Assembly: GCA_946478715.1 (NCBI GenBank)
Contig: CAMLDA010000035.1
Location: 1-6,661 of the forward strand
Reading direction: 5' to 3'
DNA from: an uncultured Candidatus Saccharibacteria bacterium
GTDB lineage: Bacteria > Patescibacteria > Saccharimonadia > Saccharimonadales > UBA10212
DNA length: 6,661 bases
Below are positions 1-4,509 of the stretch, piece after piece; position 1 is the stretch's first letter; each line of letters opens with the position of its first letter. The notes under the pieces were generated by a model. The model was not told the DNA's origin and searched no databases. It saw only the letters and a program-made list of their open reading frames with translations. The position numbers and the translations under genes are program-made.

Positions 1-230
1 CCAAACTCTTATCACTGCTGAACTACCTTTCAAGAAAGATAGGCGAGAAGAATGGCGAAGGCATAAAAATGCCGGTACCGTTAACCTCTAAGGAAATCGC
101 TGATATGTGCGGCCTTACCCGGGAAACGGCTTCGCTGCAGCTTATAAGGCTTAGAAAAGAAGGTGTGGTTTCGGGCCGGCGTTTCCTATGCGTTAACGAA
201 AGTAGGCTCAAGAAATTTTTCCAGGCGTGA
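1..230 (+). CDS. CRP/FNR-family transcriptional regulator, C-terminal fragment
   Basis: An open frame runs from the left window edge (codons in phase from base 3) to TGA at 228-230, giving about 75 residues of a protein whose N-terminus lies outside. The visible part matches the C-terminal winged helix-turn-helix of CRP/FNR regulators: an arginine/lysine-rich helix end, then LTSKEIADMCGLTRETASLQ with the typical 'I-A-x-x-x-G-L-T-R-E-T' recognition-helix pattern, then LIRLRKEGVV leading into the wing. Such proteins bind DNA as dimers and usually carry an N-terminal cyclic-nucleotide-binding-like sensor domain, which cannot be seen here. The stop lies 10 bp from the stop of the convergent sortase gene, and a hairpin spans the junction. 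The ATG at 69 is internal to the domain and is not the start. Family assignment is firm; the ligand and targets are unknown. Confidence 0.85.
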   Translation, partial: KLLSLLNYLSRKIGEKNGEGIKMPVPLTSKEIADMCGLTRETASLQLIRLRKEGVVSGRRFLCVNESRLKKFFQA

Positions 231-234
231 CTGT

Positions 235-270
235 ATGGCCTTAGGATGCCTGTAATAACCTGAAGGCCAT
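235..270. terminator. Hairpin between convergent genes, possible bidirectional terminator
   Basis: ATGGCCTT at 235-242 is perfectly complementary to AAGGCCAT at 263-270, with two more possible G-C pairs inside. The hairpin sits between the regulator stop (230) and over the last codons of the sortase gene (stop 241-243), where a shared terminator for two convergent genes would be expected. No clear U-tract follows on either strand, so it may instead be an RNA 3'-end stabiliser. The hairpin is seen directly; its function is inferred. Confidence 0.4.
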
Positions 271-825
271 TAAATGGCGGTACTGGAAATACTCGCCGGA
301 ACAGGTAATCAGGCTGAGGCCGGCCGGCATCCGGGCCATCTTATCAACAATGCCTATTTTCTGGGGCGATATATCAGTACTGCCTGTGAATGCGTATTTA
401 AAAACGTGCCCATCAGAAGTGTATACGTAGGCTGCGGCTCCAGGTTTCAGATTAACCAAAGGGCCGAATATCCCTCGGGTATCATGCCCGTAAATCAGGC
501 TCTGGCCCCGGGTATTATTTATCAAGGGCGTCTCGGCGGCATAGTTCGCGGTCGATGGCGATACCGGCCACGATTTGATGGAAGGGGAATAATGCTGGGT
601 GACAACCGCTAAATCGATACTTAGACTGGGGATGATTATCTTGGAAGGGGGGCCTTCAAGAGGTGAGTCGGGTCTAGGGTGGGAGCCAAGTATCATTTCG
701 GCGGCTTTGGCATCGGTGGCCGCCCGGTTATGGTCCAGCACGCTCCCGGCTACAGGTATCATAAGCACTGCGGCAGCTATCACCAATGGCATGAGCCTCC
801 ACTTCAAAGCTAGCAGCTGCCGCAC
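241..825 (-). CDS. Sortase (class E/F-like transpeptidase)
   Basis: A 194-residue membrane-anchored cysteine transpeptidase that would cleave the LPxTG motif of secreted proteins and attach them to the cell envelope. One N-terminal membrane segment lies at about residues 12-29, followed by a short linker and the sortase beta-barrel. The catalytic triad is visible: His114 in YGHD, Cys175 in ITCSG, and Arg183 eight residues later. The length and compact barrel suggest class E/F rather than class A or B; that subclass call is tentative. The start is GTG at 825, 19 bp after the stop of the surface-protein gene, with a weak purine-rich GGGGGTG upstream; an ATG at codon 12 is possible but would remove the basic residues before the membrane segment. 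It is evidently cotranscribed with the upstream LPNTG gene, which is probably its dedicated substrate. Confidence 0.9.
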   Translation of the reverse strand: MRQLLALKWRLMPLVIAAAVLMIPVAGSVLDHNRAATDAKAAEMILGSHPRPDSPLEGPPSKIIIPSLSIDLAVVTQHYSPSIKSWPVSPSTANYAAETPLINNTRGQSLIYGHDTRGIFGPLVNLKPGAAAYVYTSDGHVFKYAFTGSTDISPQKIGIVDKMARMPAGLSLITCSGEYFQYRHLMAFRLLQAS

Positions 826-844
826 GTCGCACCCCCGCTCACAG

Positions 845-1630
845 TTACCTTAATTTCGGCATTATCGCGAAGCGCCAGTAAACGCCGCTGGCGAGTATGG
901 CCAGAATAGTTACCGCTATCCAAGGATCCAGTCCTTGCTGCATGCCGGTGTTGGGAAGCTGAGCTCCGCCTAAGCCGCCAAGACTGGCCGTAGTAAAGGC
1001 CGCGCCCAATACTTGGCCGGCGCCTTTACCTCCAGTTGCCGGAACAGTGCCGCCCTGACCTCCTCCCTGGCCGCCGCTGTTAATTGAGACCTCGATGGCA
1101 GAACTATTGTTGTTGGTGGCATTACCGCTGGTGGCGGAGCCGCCGGTAGTATTGTCAGCTACTTTTGCGTTGCCGGTCGAAGCGGACTGATGGTTGTAGC
1201 TGCTGACATTTACATCATTGTTATTATTTATTTTTGTGTAGTTCGAATAGCTTGAGCTTATCGGAGAATTAGGCCCGGAAGTACTCATAGAGCCTAGCCC
1301 TCCTAATCCGCTGACCGCCAAGGGATTACTAATAGCAACCGAAGTCTTGGCAGTGCTGTTGTTGGTGGCATTACCGCTGGTGGCGGAGCCGCCGGCAGTG
1401 TTATGCGACACTGTGGCATTACCGCTGGTGGCGGTCTGGCAATTCGAACTCGTGACCGAGATGTCGTTATCATTACTGATACTCTCCCGGTTTGACCAAC
1501 TGGCGGTTATCCCGCTGTTGGGGCCTTTGGTCGATACATTTGAATCAGCTAGGCTTAATGGAGCGGATACCGTGAAGACGGTGGCTGCAAAACCAATAGC
1601 CGTCGCCGATTTGGCGATGTGCTTTAACAT
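845..1630 (-). CDS. Secreted LPNTG-anchored repeat surface protein
   Basis: A 261-residue secreted protein. Residues 1-28 form a Sec signal peptide (Lys3 and Lys7, hydrophobic core, likely cleavage after SLA at 28). Two 70-residue repeats follow, 33-102 and 116-185, offset by 83 residues; both begin ST-x-GPNS and end in the shared GGSATSGNATNN. The repeats are rich in Ser, Thr, Asn and Gly, with (S/T)GNA motifs recurring four times, as in extended or beta-stacked surface repeats. A Gly-rich linker precedes the C-terminal sorting signal: LPNTG at 225-229, hydrophobic segment about 237-252, and a basic tail ending PKLR. A second sortase-like pentapeptide, VPATG, lies at 196-200. Start ATG at 1630 is supported by a strong AGAGGAG a few bases upstream, in contrast to the neighbours. 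The sortase gene follows after 19 bp. The repeats match no family I can name; binding partner unknown. Confidence 0.88.
   Translation of the reverse strand: MLKHIAKSATAIGFAATVFTVSAPLSLADSNVSTKGPNSGITASWSNRESISNDNDISVTSSNCQTATSGNATVSHNTAGGSATSGNATNNSTAKTSVAISNPLAVSGLGGLGSMSTSGPNSPISSSYSNYTKINNNNDVNVSSYNHQSASTGNAKVADNTTGGSATSGNATNNNSSAIEVSINSGGQGGGQGGTVPATGGKGAGQVLGAAFTTASLGGLGGAQLPNTGMQQGLDPWIAVTILAILASGVYWRFAIMPKLR
1108..1395. repeat. Coding repeat within the surface protein gene
   Basis: Bases 1108-1146 and 1357-1395 are identical over 39 bp, 249 bp apart (83 codons), and encode the GGSATSGNATNN core of the two protein repeats. The flanking parts of the repeat units are diverged in DNA but still align in protein. 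This local identity suggests recent duplication or gene conversion of the core rather than of the whole unit, and gives a route for repeat-number change by slippage or recombination. Confidence 0.85.
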
Positions 1631-1639
1631 ACGATTCTC

Positions 1640-1646
1640 CTCTCAT
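1640..1646 (-). promoter_or_regulatory. Strong Shine-Dalgarno of the surface protein gene
   Basis: On the minus strand, GAGAGGAGAATCGT immediately precedes the ATG at 1630, giving an AGAGGAG box about 9 bases before the start. It is the only canonical ribosome binding site in the window and it fixes this start. Upstream of it lies a leader of unknown length; TAGTAT (minus strand, 1701-1696) is a possible -10 box but has no well-spaced -35 partner. Confidence 0.75.
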
Positions 1647-1786
1647 CGTTGTTAGGTTCTGCACCCCTGCCTTCTATTCAAAAGAAGTTACTTAAATACT
1701 AAACCGGCCAGGTATATTTTTCTGTAAACAATCGCACAATAATTCCCGCCTGCGCTCAAGGCCTTCTCTGTTAAAATTAGATTTAC

Positions 1787-1863
1787 GCGCCCGTAGCTCA
1801 GCGGATCAGAGCGCTTGTCTTCGGAACAAGAGGTCGTAGGTTCGAATCCTACCGGGCGTACCA
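1787..1863 (+). tRNA. tRNA-Arg (anticodon UCG), CCA encoded
   Basis: A full cloverleaf can be drawn. Acceptor GCGCCCG (1787-1793) pairs with CGGGCGT (1853-1859), the first pair being G1-U72; D stem GCTC/GAGC (1796-1799/1809-1812); anticodon stem CTTGT/ACAAG (1814-1818/1826-1830) with loop CTTCGGA and anticodon TCG at 1821-1823; five-base variable loop; T stem GTAGG/CCTAC (1836-1840/1848-1852) with loop TTCGAAT; discriminator A1860 and encoded CCA at 1861-1863. It reads CGA, and by wobble other CGN codons. A possible -10 box TAAAAT lies at 1772-1777. No U-tract follows before the first cassette gene, so readthrough transcription into it is possible. The 3' end is echoed in the two downstream repeat sites. 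Confidence 0.96.
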
Positions 1864-1874
1864 AGCATAAGCGT
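1847..1874 (+). repeat. tRNA-Arg 3' end plus trailer: candidate attachment site 1
   Basis: TCC, four variable bases, GGG, C, GTACCA, A, then GCATAAGCGT. Aligned without gaps to 2206-2233, 22 of these 28 bases agree, the differences being four loop bases and two single positions. The first 17 bases are the tRNA T-stem and acceptor 3' strand with CCA; the last 11 are non-tRNA trailer. It is therefore the tRNA copy of the site that recurs after each of the two small genes. Alignment is by eye; recombination-site function is inferred. Confidence 0.6.
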
Positions 1875-1882
1875 AATGATGT

Positions 1883-1888
1883 TAGTAT
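1883..1888 (+). promoter_or_regulatory. Leaderless -10 box of cassette gene 1
   Basis: TAGTAT followed by exactly six bases and then ATG at 1895. No Shine-Dalgarno is present between the tRNA and the start. The same TANNNT, six bases, start-codon layout is seen at four genes of this window, so transcription probably begins at or next to the A of the ATG. No convincing -35 box. Confidence 0.5.
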
Positions 1889-1894
1889 TCGTTT

Positions 1895-2194
1895 ATGAAT
1901 GTTTTAGTGAAAATAGCCCGCTCAATAATAGTTATCTTGAATGTCGGCCTTAGCATTTTGCTTGCTTTTGCAGCTAGCGACCAAAGCCGAACACATAGTG
2001 CCTTTTTAGACTCAAAGCCTTCTAACACTAAACTCGTTTTACTGGCACTAAGTCTGCTTATTATTTCATTATTAGTTATTTATTTTTTGACTATTGGCTG
2101 GAAGAAAATTAATAAAAAGTTAGTCTTAATTGTTTCCCCAATTATTACGCTAGGATTAGGCTTGGTATTTATTGAAGTGCTAGCATTGAATTAG
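1895..2194 (+). CDS. Small three-helix membrane protein (cassette gene 1)
   Basis: 99 residues, no family recognised. Three hydrophobic segments are visible at about 8-27, 46-66 and 75-97, separated by a polar loop (28-45, with Asp, Arg, His and Lys) and a short basic turn GWKKINKK at 68-75. Lysines and arginine near the first helix and in the second turn suggest, by the positive-inside rule, an N-in topology. It has no signal peptide apart from the first helix and no enzymatic motif. The ATG at 1895 is the first start after the tRNA and lies six bases behind a -10-like TAGTAT; there is no Shine-Dalgarno. Codon use is AT-rich compared with neighbours. Size and layout are like cassette gene 2 (same ATGAAT start), although the sequences are not clearly homologous. 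Confidence 0.75.
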   Translation: MNVLVKIARSIIVILNVGLSILLAFAASDQSRTHSAFLDSKPSNTKLVLLALSLLIISLLVIYFLTIGWKKINKKLVLIVSPIITLGLGLVFIEVLALN

Positions 2195-2234
2195 TTCGAA
2201 GTACGTCCACTAGGGGGTACCACGCATAAGCGTG
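2193..2234 (+). repeat. tRNA-like repeat site 2 with trailer hairpin
   Basis: The 30-bp core at 2193-2222 reads AGTTCGAAGTACGTCC, three variable bases, AGGGGGTACCA and matches 2523-2552 at 27 of 30 positions. Its 3' part (2206-2222) matches the tRNA-Arg 3' end at 12 of 17 positions including GTACCA, and the GTTCGAA at 2194-2200 equals the tRNA T-loop heptamer. GTACGTCC (2201-2208) and GGGGGTAC (2213-2220) can fold on a four-base loop with a G-G mismatch and a T-G pair. The trailer continues as CACGC/GCGTG (2221-2225/2230-2234), a perfect five-pair hairpin with loop ATAA, whose inner GCATAAGCGT is the same as the ten bases after the tRNA CCA. The site overlaps the stop codon of gene 1. There is no U-tract, so an intrinsic terminator is unlikely. 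Confidence 0.8.
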
Positions 2235-2235
2235 A

Positions 2236-2241
2236 TAAACT
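2236..2241 (+). promoter_or_regulatory. Leaderless -10 box of cassette gene 2
   Basis: TAAACT, six bases (ACTTTC), then ATG at 2248, the same spacing as cassette gene 1. It starts two bases after the trailer hairpin. No Shine-Dalgarno and no clear -35 box. Confidence 0.5.
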
Positions 2242-2247
2242 ACTTTC

Positions 2248-2520
2248 ATGAATTTTAGGCCACAATTTCTGGGCCTGTTATTGGCAATAATTATCGCTCC
2301 AGCTGTTTTATTATTAGCGCCTGAGTTATCAAGTTCTCGTTTACTGCCGGCATCTTTAATAGAAGCTGCAGGAATATGTCTTATTGCAACCGGTATTTAT
2401 AAAAAATCAAAGAGCTCCGTTAAAGCAGCAGGGTACTCATTATCTATAGGATTAGCGGCCGTAATTTTGTCAATTCTTGTTTTCGTAGGTCTGCTTATTC
2501 TGGCTATATCTGCAATATAA
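2248..2520 (+). CDS. Small three-helix membrane protein (cassette gene 2)
   Basis: 90 residues, no family recognised. Hydrophobic segments at about 6-24, 33-51 and 62-88; the turn YKKSKSSVK at 51-59 is strongly basic and would be cytoplasmic, while the loop PELSSSRLLPAS at 25-36 would lie outside. The protein has no cysteine pair, metal motif or catalytic signature. Start ATG at 2248 has a -10-like TAAACT six bases upstream and no Shine-Dalgarno. Both cassette genes begin ATGAAT followed within a base by TTTTAG, so short homology extends past the start codon. The gene ends TAA at 2518-2520, two bases before the third copy of the repeat site. Possible roles for such small membrane proteins (immunity, holin-like, stress or accessory subunits) cannot be separated from sequence alone. 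Confidence 0.72.
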   Translation: MNFRPQFLGLLLAIIIAPAVLLLAPELSSSRLLPASLIEAAGICLIATGIYKKSKSSVKAAGYSLSIGLAAVILSILVFVGLLILAISAI

Positions 2521-2522
2521 AA

Positions 2523-2552
2523 AGTTCGAAGTACGTCCGTCAGGGGGTACCA
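2523..2552 (+). repeat. tRNA-like repeat site 3 (end of the array)
   Basis: AGTTCGAAGTACGTCC, then GTC instead of ACT, then AGGGGGTACCA: 27 of 30 identical to 2193-2222, 330 bp downstream. The three differences fall next to each other in the loop of the potential hairpin (GTACGTCC with GGGGGTAC), and the stems are unchanged. Its last 17 bases agree with the tRNA-Arg 3' end at 13 positions. Unlike the first two copies it lacks the GCATAAGCGT trailer; GATTACAAC follows and is already the end of the convergent ligase gene, so this copy marks the right border. Confidence 0.8.
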
Positions 2553-2554
2553 GA

Positions 2555-3304
2555 TTACAACTTACCGCGGCCGCCTTTTTGCCACTCGCCATTATTAAAG
2601 AATGAGGAAAATAAATCTTCACTGAGCGAAAGATATATCCCGTCAAGCTCTTCGGGCGTAGGGTCAGAATCCCTGAAATGTACCAGAGGAAAATCGCTTA
2701 TAACACATAGCGGCGTCTGCTCCGCTCCTTCTCCCATAGCCAGGGTCGCGGCGGCCGCAAGCCCTTCAATAATGTTTGCCTGTTCAAGCTGGAATTCCCG
2801 CCCGAATAAATCTCTCGTATGGCGGTAGTCATTAACTGGCACGAAACCGCTGTACGCCAGGCAGGTGCCGACTGCTCCTAAGCGCATCGGCAGGGAAGTG
2901 CTGTCCGTGATAATCACTCCAAGATTCTTAAGGCCGTGTCGGGCTTGCAGGTGCCGGCGCGCCCGGTTGGCAGATTCTTGTACGTCGTCTGGCAGAAGGA
3001 CAAAGTTACCTCCTCCGTTAGATTCGTCAATGCCGCTTGAGCCCAGTATCGTTTTACGGGCAATCGTAAAATGATGCCGGTAGCGGTTGTGCTCGGCAGG
3101 AAAGTAAAACTCCGCTTCGCTTTTTACAAGCTTCTCCTTATCGCTATCCAGTGCCGCCACCCGGCCTTCGCACAGCGAAACCACCTTTGAAGTGATAGCT
3201 ATGATTGAATTTTCTTCCAAAGCCTTAAGATTATCATCTAAAAATTTCTCCAGGTCTTTCTGGCCCGGGAGGACCCTTGGGGTCTTTATGGGATTTACAA
3301 TCAT
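2555..3304 (-). CDS. CofE/FolC2-like gamma-glutamyl ligase
   Basis: 249 residues covering the F420-0:gamma-glutamyl ligase (CofE) family fold from end to end. Signatures seen: N-terminal PIKTPRVLPG (5-14), AITSKVVSLCEGR (36-48), SSGIDESN (89-96, family GIDxSN), TDSTSLPMRLGAVG (133-146), and the long helix EGLAAAATLAMGEGAEQTPL (180-199). The family adds glutamate through a gamma linkage using GTP and divalent metal. Classical members modify coenzyme F420; a chlamydial homologue is reported to act as folylpolyglutamate synthase. With 5-formyl-THF cyclo-ligase and folD within 3 kb and no F420 gene in view, a folate role is the better guess here. A longer frame begins at 3388, but the family starts at the ATG at 3304, which has TATAAT six bases upstream; the longer version would also overlap the divergent kinase start. 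Confidence 0.82.
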   Translation of the reverse strand: MIVNPIKTPRVLPGQKDLEKFLDDNLKALEENSIIAITSKVVSLCEGRVAALDSDKEKLVKSEAEFYFPAEHNRYRHHFTIARKTILGSSGIDESNGGGNFVLLPDDVQESANRARRHLQARHGLKNLGVIITDSTSLPMRLGAVGTCLAYSGFVPVNDYRHTRDLFGREFQLEQANIIEGLAAAATLAMGEGAEQTPLCVISDFPLVHFRDSDPTPEELDGIYLSLSEDLFSSFFNNGEWQKGGRGKL

Positions 3305-3310
3305 GCGTTT

Positions 3311-3316
3311 ATTATA
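3311..3316 (-). promoter_or_regulatory. Leaderless -10 box of the CofE-like gene
   Basis: On the minus strand a perfect TATAAT is followed by six bases (AAACGC) and ATG at 3304. There is no room for a Shine-Dalgarno. This is the clearest example of the layout and supports the chosen start over the longer frame. Confidence 0.65.
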
Positions 3317-3361
3317 TGGCTGCCGAGATAAAACAGATATAATGATAATCAGGAAAGAAAT

Positions 3362-3367
3362 TATAAA
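3362..3367 (+). promoter_or_regulatory. Possible -10 box close to the histidine kinase start
   Basis: TATAAA ends five bases before ATG at 3373. An alternative TATAAT at 3338-3343 would give a leader of roughly 20-25 bases containing AGGAAAG at 3351-3357, which is too far from the ATG for a normal Shine-Dalgarno. Which box is used cannot be told. Confidence 0.35.
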
Positions 3368-3372
3368 TAAAT

Positions 3373-4509
3373 ATGGTGGGCACCCCAAATCAGATGCAGC
3401 CTCAGCCTGCGCCTCCCCCGCAGCCGCGCAGGGGAGGGCTCAGGATCCGAGCAAAGTTTATCCTGATGATAAGCGCGGTCCTGGTAGTGGTTTTCGGATT
3501 GCTTGGAGCGCTTCTGGTCCGGAATCTGAAAGGCGGCCATCAGGAGATGATCGTATTCGGGCTGATGCTGATGGGGCTGATAGCCTGCGCGGTAACCGCG
3601 TATGTCTTTCTGGGATACTTCATCCTCAAGCCTCTTAGCCGGCTGGCCGAGGCTTCAGAGGCATTGGTGCAGGGGAACTTCAGCCTTGACGGGCTGGACA
3701 ACAGGTCCGATGAGATAGGAGAGCTGGCCAGAAGCATTAATATCACCGCTTCCTCGCTAAAAATGAACATAACCAAACTTAAAGGCCTGGATTCACAGAA
3801 GGATGAGTTCATTAAAATAGTGTCGCACAACCTAAGGACGCCGCTGACTATCATCCAAAGCAATGCCGCGTTCCTGGACAGTAACCAGATGACCCCGATA
3901 ATGAAGAAAATGGTCCAGGGCATCGAAGACAGCGCCCGGCGTCTGAATCTGTTTTCCGAGCAGATACTGACCATAACGGATTTTGAGTCCGGCAAAAAAG
4001 GCAATGCTTTCATGGCTTCTACGACCCTGAACGAGATGCTGGGCGGCCTGAGCCGCGAGTACGAAGAAATGGCCAAGGCGAAGAACATTAACTTTAAGAC
4101 CGATATCCAAAACGGTGACACAAAGTTCTTGAGCAGCCAGTTCCTAATGGCCCAGGCCATCCGCAATCTGCTCGATAATTCCCTGAAATTCACTCCCGAG
4201 CAGGGTACGGTGGAGCTGACCGCTTCGGTGACCGACAAGATATCAATCCAGGTCAAAGATACCGGCATAGGCATAAAGCCGGAAGAAGTGCCGAAACTGT
4301 TTACCAAGTTCCATCGCGCCAGCGATACCATGGTCTACGATTACGAGGGTACCGGCATCGGCCTTTACGTGACGAAGCTTATAATAGACGGGCAAAAAGG
4401 GACTATCAAAGCAGACAGTAAGCTGGGCGAGGGAACCACCTTCAATATAGAGCTGCCGTACTTTCCGCCGGAGCAGCCCCGGACGGAAGAACAGCTGTCT
4501 TCTCGGTAA
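3373..4509 (+). CDS. Membrane histidine kinase (HAMP-HisKA-HATPase)
   Basis: 378 residues. A Pro/Gln-rich cytoplasmic N-terminus (1-27) is followed by two membrane helices (about 29-49 and 59-84) with only about nine residues between them, so there is almost no extracytoplasmic sensor; the signal is probably read within the membrane or through partners. A HAMP domain follows (about 85-137), then HisKA with phospho-acceptor His152 in VSHNLRTPLT, and the ATP-binding domain with N-box NLLDNSLKF starting at Asn265, G1 box DTGIGI at 296-301, F box LFTKFHR, and G2 box GTGIGLYV from 326. The residue after His is Asn153 where most HisKA proteins have Glu or Asp. No response regulator is adjacent in this window, so it appears orphan. 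Its last 68 bp overlap the convergent cyclo-ligase gene. The divergent ligase starts 68 bp upstream. Signal and partner unknown. Confidence 0.92.
   Translation: MVGTPNQMQPQPAPPPQPRRGGLRIRAKFILMISAVLVVVFGLLGALLVRNLKGGHQEMIVFGLMLMGLIACAVTAYVFLGYFILKPLSRLAEASEALVQGNFSLDGLDNRSDEIGELARSINITASSLKMNITKLKGLDSQKDEFIKIVSHNLRTPLTIIQSNAAFLDSNQMTPIMKKMVQGIEDSARRLNLFSEQILTITDFESGKKGNAFMASTTLNEMLGGLSREYEEMAKAKNINFKTDIQNGDTKFLSSQFLMAQAIRNLLDNSLKFTPEQGTVELTASVTDKISIQVKDTGIGIKPEEVPKLFTKFHRASDTMVYDYEGTGIGLYVTKLIIDGQKGTIKADSKLGEGTTFNIELPYFPPEQPRTEEQLSSR

Larger units (their letters stand above)
1864..2552 (+). mobile_element. Putative two-gene cassette array inserted at the tRNA-Arg 3' end
   Basis: Two units follow the tRNA CCA end: 1864-2222 (359 bp) and 2223-2552 (330 bp). 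Each has a short leader, one gene in the same direction as the tRNA, and a terminal site ending in GGGGGTACCA, which resembles the tRNA's own GGGCGTACCA end. The sites abut the stop codons (the first overlaps TAG at 2192-2194). The stretch is AT-rich: 82 G+C in 240 bases over 2-kb positions 1921-2160 by hand count, against visibly GC-richer flanking genes. The array ends 2 bp before the stop of the convergent ligase gene. Known tRNA-integrating islands leave a tRNA 3' copy at their far end; two tandem single-gene insertions with diverged copies fit a stepwise version of that, or an integron-like system. No integrase is in the window, so an external recombinase would have to act. Confidence 0.5.

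Noticed and set aside
274..853. Plus-strand frames opposite the sortase gene
   Set aside because: The minus-strand frame has the His, Cys and Arg catalytic motifs; the plus-strand translations look like no protein.
1108..1440. Possible CRISPR or non-coding minisatellite
   Set aside because: The repeats are in frame and encode the repeated SGNA-containing segments of the surface protein; spacing and divergence fit protein repeats.
2193..2552. Standard integron attC sites
   Set aside because: GTTCGAA does not fit the usual GTTRRRY core and no paired RYYYAAC is found at the expected place; the sites resemble a tRNA 3' end instead.
2193..2552. Repeats as intrinsic terminators
   Set aside because: Neither copy is followed by a T-tract on the plus or minus strand.
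3305..3388. Longer N-terminus for the CofE-like ligase with a hydrophobic leader
   Set aside because: The extension is translated promoter DNA overlapping the divergent kinase start; the family begins at the PIKT motif and TATAAT lies six bases before the ATG at 3304.
3540..4331. Long antisense reading frame of 263 codons opposite the histidine kinase
   Set aside because: It lies wholly inside a kinase gene with all catalytic boxes in the other strand, shows no domain, and is a shadow of GC-biased codon use.
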